9,576 nt of DNA, from the NCBI GenBank assembly GCA_003694425.1, contig RFJX01000235.1:1-9576 (forward strand), in the 5' to 3' direction. This stretch comes from Gammaproteobacteria bacterium (GTDB lineage Bacteria; Pseudomonadota; Gammaproteobacteria; J113). The notes beneath the pieces were generated by a model. That model was not told the DNA's origin. It did not search any database and worked only from the letters and a program-made list of their open reading frames with translations. A program made the position numbers and the translations under genes. Every line of letters begins with the position of its first letter. Position 1 is the first letter of the stretch. Of the stretch, positions 1 to 7,206 are shown in pieces.

Positions 1-780
1 GTCCTGCTGATCTCCCTCTTCCTGCTCTATATCCTGCTGCTGAGCTGGTGGCGCCCAGCGGTGGCGCCGACCATCGGCACGAATGGCCGGGAGGAGGCCC
101 TGGCCGGCCGGGTCCTGCGCAGCCTGGTCCCGCCATTGCTGCTGGTCGGTGCGGTGCTGGGCTCCATCTTCTTCGGGGTCGCATCCCCCACCGAATCGGC
201 CGCAGTCGGCGGACTCGGCGCCCTGGCGCTGGCGGCGAGCCATCGCCGCCTGAACCTGAAGATGCTCAACGAGAGCATGCGCCAGACCACCCGCCTCACC
301 AGCATGGTGTTCCTCATCCTGATCGGCGCCACCACCTTCGGCCTGGTCTTCCGCGGTCTGGGCGGTGACCGGCTGGTCCACGAGCTCCTCACCGGCCTGC
401 CGGGCGGGCAGTGGACCTTTCTGGCCATCAGCATGGCGGCGATCTTCGCCCTCGGATTCTTCCTCGACTTCCTCGAGATCTGCTTCATCGTGGTGCCCAT
501 CCTGGCCCCCATCGCCAGCCATCTCGGGATCGACCTGCTCTGGTTCGCCCTGCTCATCGCCGTCAATCTGCAGACCTCGTTCCTGACCCCGCCATTCGGC
601 TTCTCCCTCTTCTACCTCAAGGCGGTGGCCCCGCCGGAGGTCAGGCTGGCCCAGATCTACCGCGGCATCATTCCCTTTGTCGCCATCCAGGTAGCCACCA
701 TCGTGCTGCTCCTGCTGTTCCCGCGCCTGGCCCTCTGGTTCCCGGACCTGATGGACCGGATGCAGGGGCTGGCAAACTAG
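1..780 (+). CDS. TRAP transporter large permease (DctM-type), C-terminal part
   Basis: The reading frame is open from base 1 to a TAG at 778-780, so only the last 259 residues are present and the start lies left of the window. TRAP large permeases are inner-membrane proteins that carry a solute delivered by a periplasmic binding protein, driven by an ion gradient. The fragment is strongly hydrophobic, with about six or seven membrane segments. It carries the family signature GVASPTESAAVG (about bases 175-210), and the stretch FLDFLEICFIVVPI followed by NLQTSFLTPPFGFSLFYL resembles the COG4664 branch (named for mannitol/chloroaromatic transport, substrates mostly untested). The C-terminal part matches the family's normal end, so the gene looks intact on this side. 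Substrate cannot be inferred; the small permease and binding-protein genes would be expected upstream. It ends 2 bp from the convergent protease gene. Confidence 0.9.
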   Translation, partial: VLLISLFLLYILLLSWWRPAVAPTIGTNGREEALAGRVLRSLVPPLLLVGAVLGSIFFGVASPTESAAVGGLGALALAASHRRLNLKMLNESMRQTTRLTSMVFLILIGATTFGLVFRGLGGDRLVHELLTGLPGGQWTFLAISMAAIFALGFFLDFLEICFIVVPILAPIASHLGIDLLWFALLIAVNLQTSFLTPPFGFSLFYLKAVAPPEVRLAQIYRGIIPFVAIQVATIVLLLLFPRLALWFPDLMDRMQGLAN

Positions 781-782
781 GG

Positions 783-2105
783 CTACAGATACCCCCACTC
801 CTTTAGTCGTTGCCAGGCATGGCGGGCCTTGCGCCCACGGGCGCCGCTGTTCAGATAGCGCTGGTAGGCGGCGGCGGCCTCACGGCTGCGGCCCATCCGC
901 TCCAGCGCCAGCCCCTGGAAGAAGACGATATCGGGATTGCCGGGGAGCATGCGCTCGTAGGCGACGAAGTCCTGCAGGGCCTCGCGTGGCCGGTCCAGCA
1001 TCAGCCAGGTGACCCCGCTCAGACCGACCGCCTGGGCCTCCGTCGGGTTGGCCCTGCGGGCCCGGTCGATGAAGCGGCGGGCCTGTTCCGGCCGGTTCTG
1101 GGCAAGCTGGACCTTGGCCATCATCAGCAGCCCCGCATAGTCATCCGGGACCTGGGCCAGGGCGCTGGCAAAGGCATTCTCCGCCTCCCGGTATCGCCGC
1201 TTGGACATCAGTTCGAGACCGTCCTGCATGATGTGGATGGCACGCCGGATCCGCAGCAGAGGAAAAAGGTGCTCCAGGTAGCGCTCGCGCAGCAGCGGAC
1301 GGCCACGGGCCGAAGCGTAGCGTTCCGCGGCAAGGCGGAGTGCGGTCTGCAGGCGCTCCTCACCCGGTGGGTGGCTGGCGAACATCTGGGCGAACAGGTC
1401 CGGCCTCTCCCGGCCCTTCTCCACCAGGATCCGGGTCAGGGCCACCATCCCCTCCGGGTTGTAGCCGGCCCGCACCATGTATTCCATGCCCAGGGCGTCG
1501 GCCTCCCTCTCATCCTCGCGCGAATAGTGGGCCAGGAGGGCCCCCGCGCCGAGGCTGCCGAAATCCTGGACCAGCCTCCCGGCGCCTCCGGAGTCGAGCA
1601 GTGCCCCCACACCGGCGAGGAAGATATTCGCCAGGGCCCCCTGGGCCGCACGTTCTGCGGCATGGCGGGCGGTGACGTGGGCGATCTCGTGTCCCAGCAG
1701 GGCGGCGAGCTCTGCCTCGCTGGACAGCTCCACCAGCATCCCCCGGGTCACCGCAACGGTCCCGCCAGGGAGGGAATAGGCGTTCATGTGCACCGCGTTC
1801 ACGGCGTGGAAGGTGTAGGGGCGATCGGGGCGATGGGAGACCCGCACCAGCCGCCTCCCGACCTCCTCCAGGTAGCGCCGGATGACGGGGTTGCCGACCT
1901 CCCCGTAGTCGGCAGAGAAGATGTGCGGGGCCTGCCGGCGGTCGATCTCGACCTCCTGCCGTTCCGACAGCATCACCATGCTCTGCCTGCCGGTCACCGG
2001 GTCGACCGCGCAGCCCCCCAGCCAGCCCAGCAGCAGGCCGCCGCCGGAGAGCCCGAGCAGTCCAAGGAATTCCCGTCGGTCCATTTTCCCGCTCTTCCCC
2101 ATCAT
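783..2105 (-). CDS. M48 family metalloprotease with TPR repeats, Tat-type lipoprotein (BepA/YfgC-like)
   Basis: This 440-residue protein is a predicted zinc endopeptidase of the BepA/LoiP type. Family members act in the periplasm or at the outer membrane on misassembled outer-membrane proteins. The zinc motif HEIAH is at residues 139-143, the third-ligand motif EREAD at 199-203, and a SHPPGEER segment at 244-251 supplies H245, matching the BepA 'histidine switch' (His246). Residues about 295-440 look like TPR helices, as in BepA. The N-terminus reads DRREFLG (twin Arg at 10-11), then a glycine/leucine-rich stretch and the lipobox LGGC (Cys32). This suggests Tat export and lipidation, with Ala at +2 fitting the outer membrane. 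I chose the ATG at 2105 because AGGAG sits about 8 bases upstream. An ATG at 2084 would also keep the signal, and the open frame continues to 2246 without conserved sequence. The gene is divergent from the next one. Confidence 0.9.
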   Translation of the reverse strand: MMGKSGKMDRREFLGLLGLSGGGLLLGWLGGCAVDPVTGRQSMVMLSERQEVEIDRRQAPHIFSADYGEVGNPVIRRYLEEVGRRLVRVSHRPDRPYTFHAVNAVHMNAYSLPGGTVAVTRGMLVELSSEAELAALLGHEIAHVTARHAAERAAQGALANIFLAGVGALLDSGGAGRLVQDFGSLGAGALLAHYSREDEREADALGMEYMVRAGYNPEGMVALTRILVEKGRERPDLFAQMFASHPPGEERLQTALRLAAERYASARGRPLLRERYLEHLFPLLRIRRAIHIMQDGLELMSKRRYREAENAFASALAQVPDDYAGLLMMAKVQLAQNRPEQARRFIDRARRANPTEAQAVGLSGVTWLMLDRPREALQDFVAYERMLPGNPDIVFFQGLALERMGRSREAAAAYQRYLNSGARGRKARHAWQRLKEWGYL

Positions 2106-2150
2106 CTTTCTCTCTCCTCTCCCTCCAGGCCGGGGCTCCGATGCTTCCCA

Positions 2151-2156
2151 ATGATA
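2151..2156 (-). promoter_or_regulatory. Candidate -10 for the M48 protease gene
   Basis: On the minus strand this reads TATCAT (5 of 6 matches to TATAAT), about 46 bases before the chosen start at 2105. No convincing -35 lies 16-18 bases upstream, so this is a weak call. Transcription would start near 2143. Confidence 0.3.
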
Positions 2157-2202
2157 GCCTCCCGAGGGCACGGTTCTCCCCCTGCCATCCGGAAAAGGAC
2201 AT

Positions 2203-2230
2203 TTGCAGCCCGGCCGGGTTCCGGTAAAGT
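2203..2230 (+). promoter_or_regulatory. Weak candidate promoter for the hypothetical gene at 2269
   Basis: TTGCAG (2203-2208) and TAAAGT (2225-2230) are separated by 16 bp, about 38 bases before the ATG at 2269. Both boxes are poor matches (3/6 and 4/6). It is listed mainly because this 163-bp divergent spacer must hold the promoters of both flanking genes. Confidence 0.25.
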
Positions 2231-2268
2231 AGCCGCCCCATGTCACCCTGCAGCGAAGGTAGCAGCCA

Positions 2269-2979
2269 ATGGCCGAGGATCAGACCGCTGACTTCGTCAC
2301 CGCCCTGGACCAGATTGCCAGCCACCTCTCGGACCAGCGTGTGAGCGCCGAGTCTCCCCGGGAGCTTATGCAGCAGCAGCTGCTCTACGAGAAATGGACC
2401 AGGCGGGAAGAGTGGTCCCTGCGGAGCGAGGCGGTGCCACTGCTGCTGGCCATCGAGCCGGAAGAATGGGGAGCCCTGCTCTCCTCTCCCGGGCTGGCCA
2501 GCGCCGAGGAGGTCCTGTGGGGACTTGTGGAACAGGCTGCTGCGCAGGGACAGTTGCCGTTGCTGAACCCGGCGGAGGACAGCGCCTTCTGGCGTGTTGC
2601 CCCGCGTGACATCTACCTCTGGGCGCGTGCCCGCGGGATAGCACTCCCGCCCGCCTTCGATCAGCTGATGAGCTTCATCATCTCGGTGGTGCCAGCGGAA
2701 ATTCCCGGGGAACCTGTCCCCGGCGGCGCAGGTCCCCAGCCATCCGATTCCTCGGAACGGGAGACGGTCCTTGGGGCCGCGCTGGCGCTGCTGGCCAACG
2801 TGCCGGCGAACTGTCGTGACGGTTCCGGCTGGGTCACCGGAGAGGCCCTGGCCCGCCAGATCATCGCCAACCAGGCCCTCTGGTTCGACCACCCGCCGCA
2901 GATGGGCCCTGAGGAGATGGCCCGGTTCCTGGACCGGTGGCTGGATTCCATGGGTGGAGATGCGGAGCTTCCTTTCTGA
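2269..2979 (+). CDS. Two-module hypothetical protein
   Basis: I do not recognise a named family for this 236-residue protein. It has no signal peptide and no membrane segment, so it is probably cytoplasmic. Residues about 36-143 form one helical, tryptophan-rich module (YEKWTRREEWSLRSEAVPLLL, then WRVAPRDIYLWARARGIALP). A proline/glycine/serine linker follows (about 144-165). A second module (about 166-236) starts ERETVLGAALALLANVP, continues GWVTGEALARQIIANQALWF and ends EEMARFLDRWLDS. The modules resemble conserved segments I associate with gammaproteobacterial proteins of unknown function; this is recollection, not a search result. The ATG at 2269 is supported by GAAGG about 9 bases upstream. 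The gene is divergent from the protease and convergent with the FmdB-like gene. Codon use looks like its neighbours, so it is probably a genuine resident gene. Confidence 0.8.
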   Translation: MAEDQTADFVTALDQIASHLSDQRVSAESPRELMQQQLLYEKWTRREEWSLRSEAVPLLLAIEPEEWGALLSSPGLASAEEVLWGLVEQAAAQGQLPLLNPAEDSAFWRVAPRDIYLWARARGIALPPAFDQLMSFIISVVPAEIPGEPVPGGAGPQPSDSSERETVLGAALALLANVPANCRDGSGWVTGEALARQIIANQALWFDHPPQMGPEEMARFLDRWLDSMGGDAELPF

Positions 2980-2987
2980 TCCCGGAA

Positions 2988-3001
2988 CGCCCCGGAGGGC
3001 G
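2988..3001. terminator. Short GC hairpin between convergent genes
   Basis: CGCCC (2988-2992) pairs with GGGCG (2997-3001) around a CGGA loop, 9 bases after the hypothetical gene and inside its 56-bp spacer with the convergent FmdB-like gene. No T-tract follows on either strand, so it is a weak terminator candidate. Confidence 0.25.
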
Positions 3002-3035
3002 CAGGGTATCGTGATCACCGCCCGCCAGCGGCCTC

Positions 3036-3362
3036 TCAGTCATCCCCCCCGGGTTGCCTGCCATCCTCTCCCAGCCGGACGATGCGGGGTTCCTCCCCGG
3101 ATGCGGTGACATTTTCGTAGATCCCCTTCTCCCGCCGCACCAGCTTGCTGAAGCCCAGTTCCCTCAGCCTCGACGGACCCTCGGAGGAGTGGATGCTGGG
3201 CGCGGAAAGCCGCTTTCGCACCGGGGCGTCACATGGCGTGTCACCCAGCGGGATCCCGGCGCAGTAACAGACCTCGCCCCAGATCCGCAGCTCCACCCCG
3301 ACCGGATGTTCGACCGTCACGGTCAGGCCGTTGGCCTCGCAGTAGTAGTCGTAGTACGCCAT
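3036..3362 (-). CDS. FmdB-like zinc-ribbon-related small protein
   Basis: This 108-residue cytoplasmic protein begins MAYYDYYCEANG, the signature opening of a small-protein group related to FmdB-type zinc ribbons (normally YxYxCxxCG), and continues with WGEVC and GDTPCDAPV segments typical of that group. The zinc ligands are incomplete here. Position 11 is Asn where a classical ribbon has the second Cys, and the remaining cysteines are C8, C32, C34 and C44, so metal binding is uncertain. The C-terminal half (about 56-108) is charged and not recognised; it includes GPSRLRELGFSKLVRREKG. The ATG at 3362 is preceded by GAGGG about 10 bases upstream. The gene stands alone on the minus strand between two plus-strand genes. 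FmdB was named as a putative regulator of formamidase/amidase genes, but that role should not be transferred here. Function unknown. Confidence 0.75.
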   Translation of the reverse strand: MAYYDYYCEANGLTVTVEHPVGVELRIWGEVCYCAGIPLGDTPCDAPVRKRLSAPSIHSSEGPSRLRELGFSKLVRREKGIYENVTASGEEPRIVRLGEDGRQPGGDD

Positions 3363-3616
3363 TGCGCCGTCACCCTCGTTCCCCGGGGCCGGCAGGCTGC
3401 CGGATCGTCATCCGGCGGGCACCTTGCCGATCCCGGACCCATGGTCTACGTTTAGTATGGGGTGATAGCGCTGAGAACAACAAGACCACCGACACCACCG
3501 CACGTCCTTCCGCGGGAAAGACCGACAATGGCACTGGTCTCCGTCACGGCCAGCAACGCCGTGCTGTCCCCTCCCTACCTCGATTCCCTACAAACCACTG
3601 ATCATGAGGGTGTACC
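3363..3616. other. Intergenic spacer upstream of two divergent small genes
   Basis: This 254-bp stretch separates the divergent FmdB-like and DUF465-like genes and must hold promoters for both. The only -10-like element noted is TAGTAT at 3453-3458 on the plus strand, without a -35 at proper spacing. Short open frames here lack a ribosome binding site and any recognisable protein. I see no RNA gene. Confidence 0.4.
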
Positions 3617-3850
3617 ATGTTCGAATCCGACCACAGTGTGGTCCAGCGCCTGCTGGACTCCAATGACGAGTTTCGCCGCCTCTACGAAAAGCACAGCGAA
3701 CTGAACAGCCGGGTCGACCAGGCCAATGCCGGGTTACTGGTCATGGACGACACCGAACTCGAAAACATCAAGAAACAGAAACTGCACCTGCGCGACCAGA
3801 TGTACCGGATCATCCACAGCCAGAGATCGGTCGCGACCTCCACTGCCTGA
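3617..3850 (+). CDS. YdcH/DUF465 family small coiled-coil protein
   Basis: This 77-residue protein is a short, highly charged helical protein. The segment VVQRLLDSNDEFRRLYEKH is followed by LNSRVDQ and ELENIKKQKLHLRDQMYRII. This is the usual DUF465 layout: an N-terminal 'F..L...H..L...I' helix and a C-terminal 'LKK.KL.LKD.I' helix forming an antiparallel coiled coil. Family members such as YdcH are abundant small cytoplasmic proteins with no established biochemical role. The length is normal for the family. The ATG is well supported by GAGGG (3606-3610) six bases upstream. The tail SQRSVATSTA is an unstructured addition. It is probably a single-gene transcript: it is flanked upstream by a divergent gene and downstream by a large hairpin before the convergent permease gene. 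Confidence 0.85.
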   Translation: MFESDHSVVQRLLDSNDEFRRLYEKHSELNSRVDQANAGLLVMDDTELENIKKQKLHLRDQMYRIIHSQRSVATSTA

Positions 3851-3851
3851 A

Positions 3852-3911
3852 CCCTGAGGTCGCTCGGCGGCGGCCACCCTGCCCGGGGTCGCCGCCGCAT
3901 CTGCTTCAGGG
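3852..3911. terminator. Large imperfect hairpin between convergent DUF465 and TauE genes
   Basis: CGGCGGC (3865-3871) pairs with GCCGCCG (3891-3897), and further inner pairs (GGCC with GGTC, one wobble) bring the core stem to about 11 bp. An outer arm CCCTGA (3852-3857) pairs with TCAGGG (3906-3911). It begins one base after the DUF465 stop codon. It lacks a T-tract, so a Rho-independent role is plausible but unproven. Its symmetry would let it serve both convergent genes. Confidence 0.5.
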
Positions 3912-3966
3912 GGTGGGGCCCTTCCTCCAGAACGGATTTGGACAATCCTGGTTTTTCAGCAACCTG

Positions 3967-4749
3967 CTAAAAGGCGAAACGGACCCCGATCCCCATCAGC
4001 ATCAGGGCCAGAACCGGCCGCACCACCTTCTCCGGCAGCCGCACCCCGGCATGGCTGCCCAGCCAGATCCCGGGCAGGGAGCCCAGCAGCAGGGACCCCA
4101 GCAGGAGGAAATCGACCGTACCCAGGTGCAGGTGCCCCAGACCGGCGATGGCGGTGAGCGGCACGGCGTGAGCCAGATCGGTACCGACGATCCTCAGCAC
4201 CGGCATGCGCGGATAGAGCAGGAAGAGAATGGCGCCACCGATGGCACCGGCACCGACCGAGGAGAGGGTCACCAGCACGCCGATCATCAGGCCGCAGACC
4301 ACCGTCATGGGCTTCTGGAAGCGGCGATGGATCTCGCGCAGGAACTCCAGCTCCTCACGCCGGCTGAGAATGACCAGCCGTTCCTTGAAGATGATTACCA
4401 GCGAGGTGAGGATCAGCGCCACGCTCAGGGTGGTGGTCATCACGCCGTCGTAATTGACCCCGCGCCTGCGGAGCCAGTCGAGTACCAGCACCGTGCACAG
4501 AGAGGCGGGAATGCTGCCCAGGGAGAGCAGGCGCACTACCGTCCAGTCCACGGAACCGATGCGGTGATGGACGAATACCCCGGAACCCTTGGTCAGGGCC
4601 GCGTAGAGCAGGTCGGTCCCCACCGCGATGGCCGGCGGGATCCTGAATACCAGCACCAGAATGGGCGTCATCAGGGAGCCGCCGCCGACCCCGGTGAAGC
4701 CGATGATGAAACCGACGACGAAGCCGGCAAAGGTGTATTCCAGACCCAT
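3967..4749 (-). CDS. TauE/SafE family anion permease (probable CysB-regulated sulfur transporter)
   Basis: This 260-residue integral membrane protein has the internal duplication typical of TauE/SafE (old DUF81). GFTGVGGGSLMTPIL at 17-31 is echoed by LSSVGAGAIGGAIL at 162-175, and VGTDLLYAALTKGSG at 43-57 by VGTDLAHAVPLTAIAG at 188-203. About seven or eight membrane segments flank a charged cytoplasmic loop (about 122-146). Family members move small organosulfonate-related or sulfur oxyanions; individual members have been proposed as sulfite exporters or sulfate importers. Here the promoter carries the same AT-rich block as cysH, which argues for a role in sulfate or sulfite uptake for assimilation. 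That substrate is inferred. I chose the ATG at 4749; an in-frame TTG at 4755 is possible. Neither has a clear Shine-Dalgarno sequence. It is divergent from cysB. Confidence 0.87.
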   Translation of the reverse strand: MGLEYTFAGFVVGFIIGFTGVGGGSLMTPILVLVFRIPPAIAVGTDLLYAALTKGSGVFVHHRIGSVDWTVVRLLSLGSIPASLCTVLVLDWLRRRGVNYDGVMTTTLSVALILTSLVIIFKERLVILSRREELEFLREIHRRFQKPMTVVCGLMIGVLVTLSSVGAGAIGGAILFLLYPRMPVLRIVGTDLAHAVPLTAIAGLGHLHLGTVDFLLLGSLLLGSLPGIWLGSHAGVRLPEKVVRPVLALMLMGIGVRFAF

Positions 4750-4776
4750 CTTCAATGGCGCATGAGCTGATCAGGC

Positions 4777-4805
4777 TGGTCAATATAGGGAAGACGGCCT
4801 ATGAT
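4777..4805 (+). promoter_or_regulatory. Predicted cysB promoter
   Basis: TGGTCA (4777-4782, 4/6) and TATGAT (4800-4805, 5/6) are exactly 17 bp apart, placing transcription start near 4811, about 39 bases before the cysB ATG. The AT-rich CysB-like block begins at the end of the -10 and covers the start site and leader, which fits negative autoregulation as known for enterobacterial cysB. Confidence 0.55.
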
Positions 4806-4810
4806 ATAAA
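4782..4810 (-). promoter_or_regulatory. Predicted promoter of the TauE-family permease gene
   Basis: Read on the minus strand, TTTATA (-35, positions 4805-4810) and TATATT (-10, positions 4782-4787, 5/6) are separated by exactly 17 bp. Transcription would start near 4775, leaving a leader of about 25 bases. The -35 forms the edge of the AT-rich block shared with the cysH promoter. It overlaps the cysB promoter face to face. Confidence 0.6.
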
Positions 4811-4835
4811 GGAATAAAAAAGCATATTTTTATGT
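4805..4835. promoter_or_regulatory. Putative CysB operator between cysB and the permease gene
   Basis: TATAAAG, AATAA, GCATATT and TTATGT occur here in the same order and spacing as upstream of cysH (7114-7143), with 26 of 31 aligned columns identical and one 1-bp gap. Inside it, ATAAAAA (4814-4820) and TTTTTAT (4827-4833) form a perfect inverted repeat. The AT-richness against a GC-rich background, and its position next to a -35, fit an LTTR (CysB) activation site. CysB identity is inferred from gene context. Confidence 0.6.
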
Positions 4836-5821
<986 letters not shown>

Positions 5822-5836
5822 TCTCTCACCACGGGG

Positions 5837-5868
5837 GCAGGGAGGTCTGCCGGTCCGGCACCTCCTGC
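5837..5868. terminator. Strong hairpin between convergent cysB and the thioredoxin-like gene
   Basis: GCAG-G-GAGGT (5837-5846) pairs with ACCTCCTGC (5860-5868), with one bulged G. An inner GCCG (5849-5852) pairs with CGGC (5856-5859) around GTC, and CT is bulged. It starts 16 bases after the cysB stop. No T-tract follows on either strand. The rest of this 137-bp spacer (5822-5958) shows no gene. Confidence 0.5.
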
Positions 5869-5958
5869 TGCGCCGTGACCGTCATCCGTTCCCCGGATCC
5901 GTCTGCCGATGACCGACCGCCATTCATTCCGTGACCTCCGCGTCTCGGTGGTGAAGGG

Positions 5959-6294
5959 CTACAGGAAATCGAGATCGGGGTTGTCGCGCAGGATCTCGGT
6001 CGCCTCCTCCGCCTCTGAGGTCTGCTGCTGCAGGACCTCCTTGAGGAACTGCAGATATACGGTATAGACACGGGTCTCCCCCCCGTCGTCCTCGACGAGG
6101 AAGAAGGGGGCCCGCTCGACCCGGTATTCGCGGGCGAGGAGCATACCGGGGCTCTGCGGGTCCCGTTCGTCCGCGATCAGGACCTGATCGATCCGCCCCA
6201 TGTGTCCTTCCCTTTCGAGGCGCTCGGTGACCTCCGCGCATTTGCGGCAAAGGCTGCCATCCGCCTTGATCTTCTTGACGAGGGTGATGCGCAT
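5959..6294 (-). CDS. Thioredoxin/glutaredoxin-like CXXC protein coupled to cysH
   Basis: This 111-residue protein has a thioredoxin-type layout: a short strand (RITLVKKIK), the redox motif CRKC at 16-19 at the head of a helix, a second strand with IDQVLIADERDP, and a cis-proline-type segment RAPFFLVEDD (61-70, P63) that faces the CXXC in the fold. The C-terminal acidic helix (about 92-111) is not recognised. The ATG at 6294 overlaps the cysH stop by one base (TGATG) and AAGGA lies three bases upstream inside cysH, so translation is probably coupled. Thioredoxin or glutaredoxin supplies electrons to CysH-type reductases. The coupling therefore suggests a dedicated reductant for the downstream step, though a different role in iron-sulfur or thiol chemistry is possible. 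The open frame continues upstream to 6414 inside cysH, but that extension is not credible. Confidence 0.82.
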   Translation of the reverse strand: MRITLVKKIKADGSLCRKCAEVTERLEREGHMGRIDQVLIADERDPQSPGMLLAREYRVERAPFFLVEDDGGETRVYTVYLQFLKEVLQQQTSEAEEATEILRDNPDLDFL

Positions 6295-7025
6295 CAGTCC
6301 TTCGAGACGTTGGCCGCGTGCAGGCCACACTCCTTCTGGGTCGCCTCCTCCCACCACCAGCGCCCCTCCCGTTCGTGCTGGTTCGGGAGCACCGGCCGGG
6401 TGCAGGGTTCGCAACCGATGCTGACGAAACCCCGTTCGTGCAGTTCGTTGTAGGGGACGTCATTGCTGCGTATGTATTGCCAGACCTGGGCCGAGGTCCA
6501 GTTGGAGAGCGGGTTGAACTTGTACAGGTCATGACCCTCGGTGGAGAAGGCACGGTCGAATTCGACTACGTCGATGGCGGCACGGGTGCCCGGACTCTGG
6601 TCCCGCCGCTGGCCGGTGATCCAGGCATCCAGGGTATCCAGCTTGCGGCGCAGTGGCCTCACCTTGCGGATCCCGCAACACTCCTGATGGCCGTCGCGGT
6701 AGAAGCTGAACAGCCCCTTCTCCTGCACCAGCCGCTCCACGTCGGCGGCATCGGGGAACATGACCTCGATGGCGATGCCATAGCGCTCCCGGACCCGTTC
6801 CAGCAGGCGGTAGGTTTCGGGGTGGAGACGTGCGGTATCGAGGGAGAAGACCTTCACGTCGGGCCGGATCTTCACCGCCATGTCCACCAGGACCACATCC
6901 TCGGCCCCGCTGAAGGAGATGGCGATGTTCTCGAAACTGTCCAGCGCCAGCTGGAGGATCTCCTGGGGCTGGCGATCGGCATATTCTGCGGCCAGCTGGC
7001 CGACATTTTCCCTGGTTATACTCAT
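6294..7025 (-). CDS. cysH: Assimilatory adenylyl-sulfate (APS) reductase, [4Fe-4S] type CysH
   Basis: This 243-residue enzyme reduces activated sulfate to sulfite in the cytoplasm, the committed reductive step of sulfate assimilation. The nucleotide loop is [10 protein letters not shown] (37-46). The iron-sulfur ligands are CC at 116-117 ([13 protein letters not shown]) and CEPC at 205-208. The catalytic C-terminal motif KECGLH (231-236) carries C233. Possession of both cysteine pairs marks the [4Fe-4S] class, which as a rule uses APS rather than PAPS, as in Pseudomonas. The ATG at 7025 is chosen because conserved sequence begins at MSITRENV; an in-frame TTG at 7052 adds nine unconserved residues. 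GAGAA about 8 bases upstream is a weak ribosome site. The catalytic cysteine forms a thiosulfonate intermediate that needs a thioredoxin-like donor, which the next gene may encode. Upstream lies a predicted CysB-activated promoter. Confidence 0.95.
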   Translation of the reverse strand: MSITRENVGQLAAEYADRQPQEILQLALDSFENIAISFSGAEDVVLVDMAVKIRPDVKVFSLDTARLHPETYRLLERVRERYGIAIEVMFPDAADVERLVQEKGLFSFYRDGHQECCGIRKVRPLRRKLDTLDAWITGQRRDQSPGTRAAIDVVEFDRAFSTEGHDLYKFNPLSNWTSAQVWQYIRSNDVPYNELHERGFVSIGCEPCTRPVLPNQHEREGRWWWEEATQKECGLHAANVSKD

Positions 7026-7090
7026 GACATGTTCTCGGCAGATGGAAGGCAAGGACTTTGGCCCGGAAGATGGTGAATCCGGGGCAGCCG

Positions 7091-7119
7091 ATTCTAGCAG
7101 AGGGACATATGCCTATAAA
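7091..7119 (-). promoter_or_regulatory. Predicted cysH promoter
   Basis: On the minus strand TTTATA (-35, 7114-7119) and TAGAAT (-10, 7091-7096, 5/6, preceded by TGC as an extended -10) are exactly 17 bp apart. Transcription would start near 7084, giving a leader of about 59 bases. The -35 lies at the edge of the CysB-like block, the same geometry as the TauE promoter. Confidence 0.65.
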
Positions 7120-7143
7120 GAATAAGATGGCATATTGTTATGT
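7114..7143. promoter_or_regulatory. Putative CysB operator upstream of cysH
   Basis: This AT-rich block repeats the one at 4805-4835 (TATAAAG, AATAA, GCATATT, TTATGT). It sits just upstream of and overlapping the cysH -35, as expected for an LTTR activation site. Protein identity is inferred from the presence of cysB nearby and the gene functions. Confidence 0.6.
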
Positions 7144-7172
7144 TGATTTGAGGACATCTGGGGGGCCGTTGA

Positions 7173-7199
7173 GGGAAGCCTCGGGGACGACCGCTTCCC
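7173..7199. terminator. Hairpin after the FHA-domain gene
   Basis: GGGAAGC (7173-7179) and GCTTCCC (7193-7199) form a perfect 7-bp stem with a 13-base loop, starting 8 bases past the stop of the minus-strand FHA gene. No T-tract follows. It would insulate the cysH promoter from upstream transcription. Confidence 0.4.
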
Positions 7200-7206
7200 G
7201 ACCGGC

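Noticed and set aside
810..2291. Long plus-strand open frame (about 490 codons) antisense to the M48 protease gene
   Set aside because: It mirrors a real gene with clear zinc motifs. It is proline/glycine/histidine-rich with no recognisable domain. Long antisense frames are expected in GC-rich DNA.
1510..3018. Minus-strand open frame of about 500 codons spanning the protease 5' end and the hypothetical gene
   Set aside because: It runs out of frame through two better-supported genes and a promoter region, and has no domain.
3453..3458. TAGTAT as a promoter for the DUF465 gene
   Set aside because: No -35 at 16-18 bp spacing; the best TTG-type hexamer is 23 bp away.
6295..6414. N-terminal extension of the thioredoxin-like gene to an ATG at 6414
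   Set aside because: The extension lies wholly inside the cysH 3' end in another frame and precedes the natural thioredoxin-fold start MRITLVKK, which has its own ribosome site.
6318..7076. Plus-strand open frame opposite cysH
   Set aside because: cysH has all catalytic motifs; the antisense translation is Gly/Asp/His-rich without motifs.
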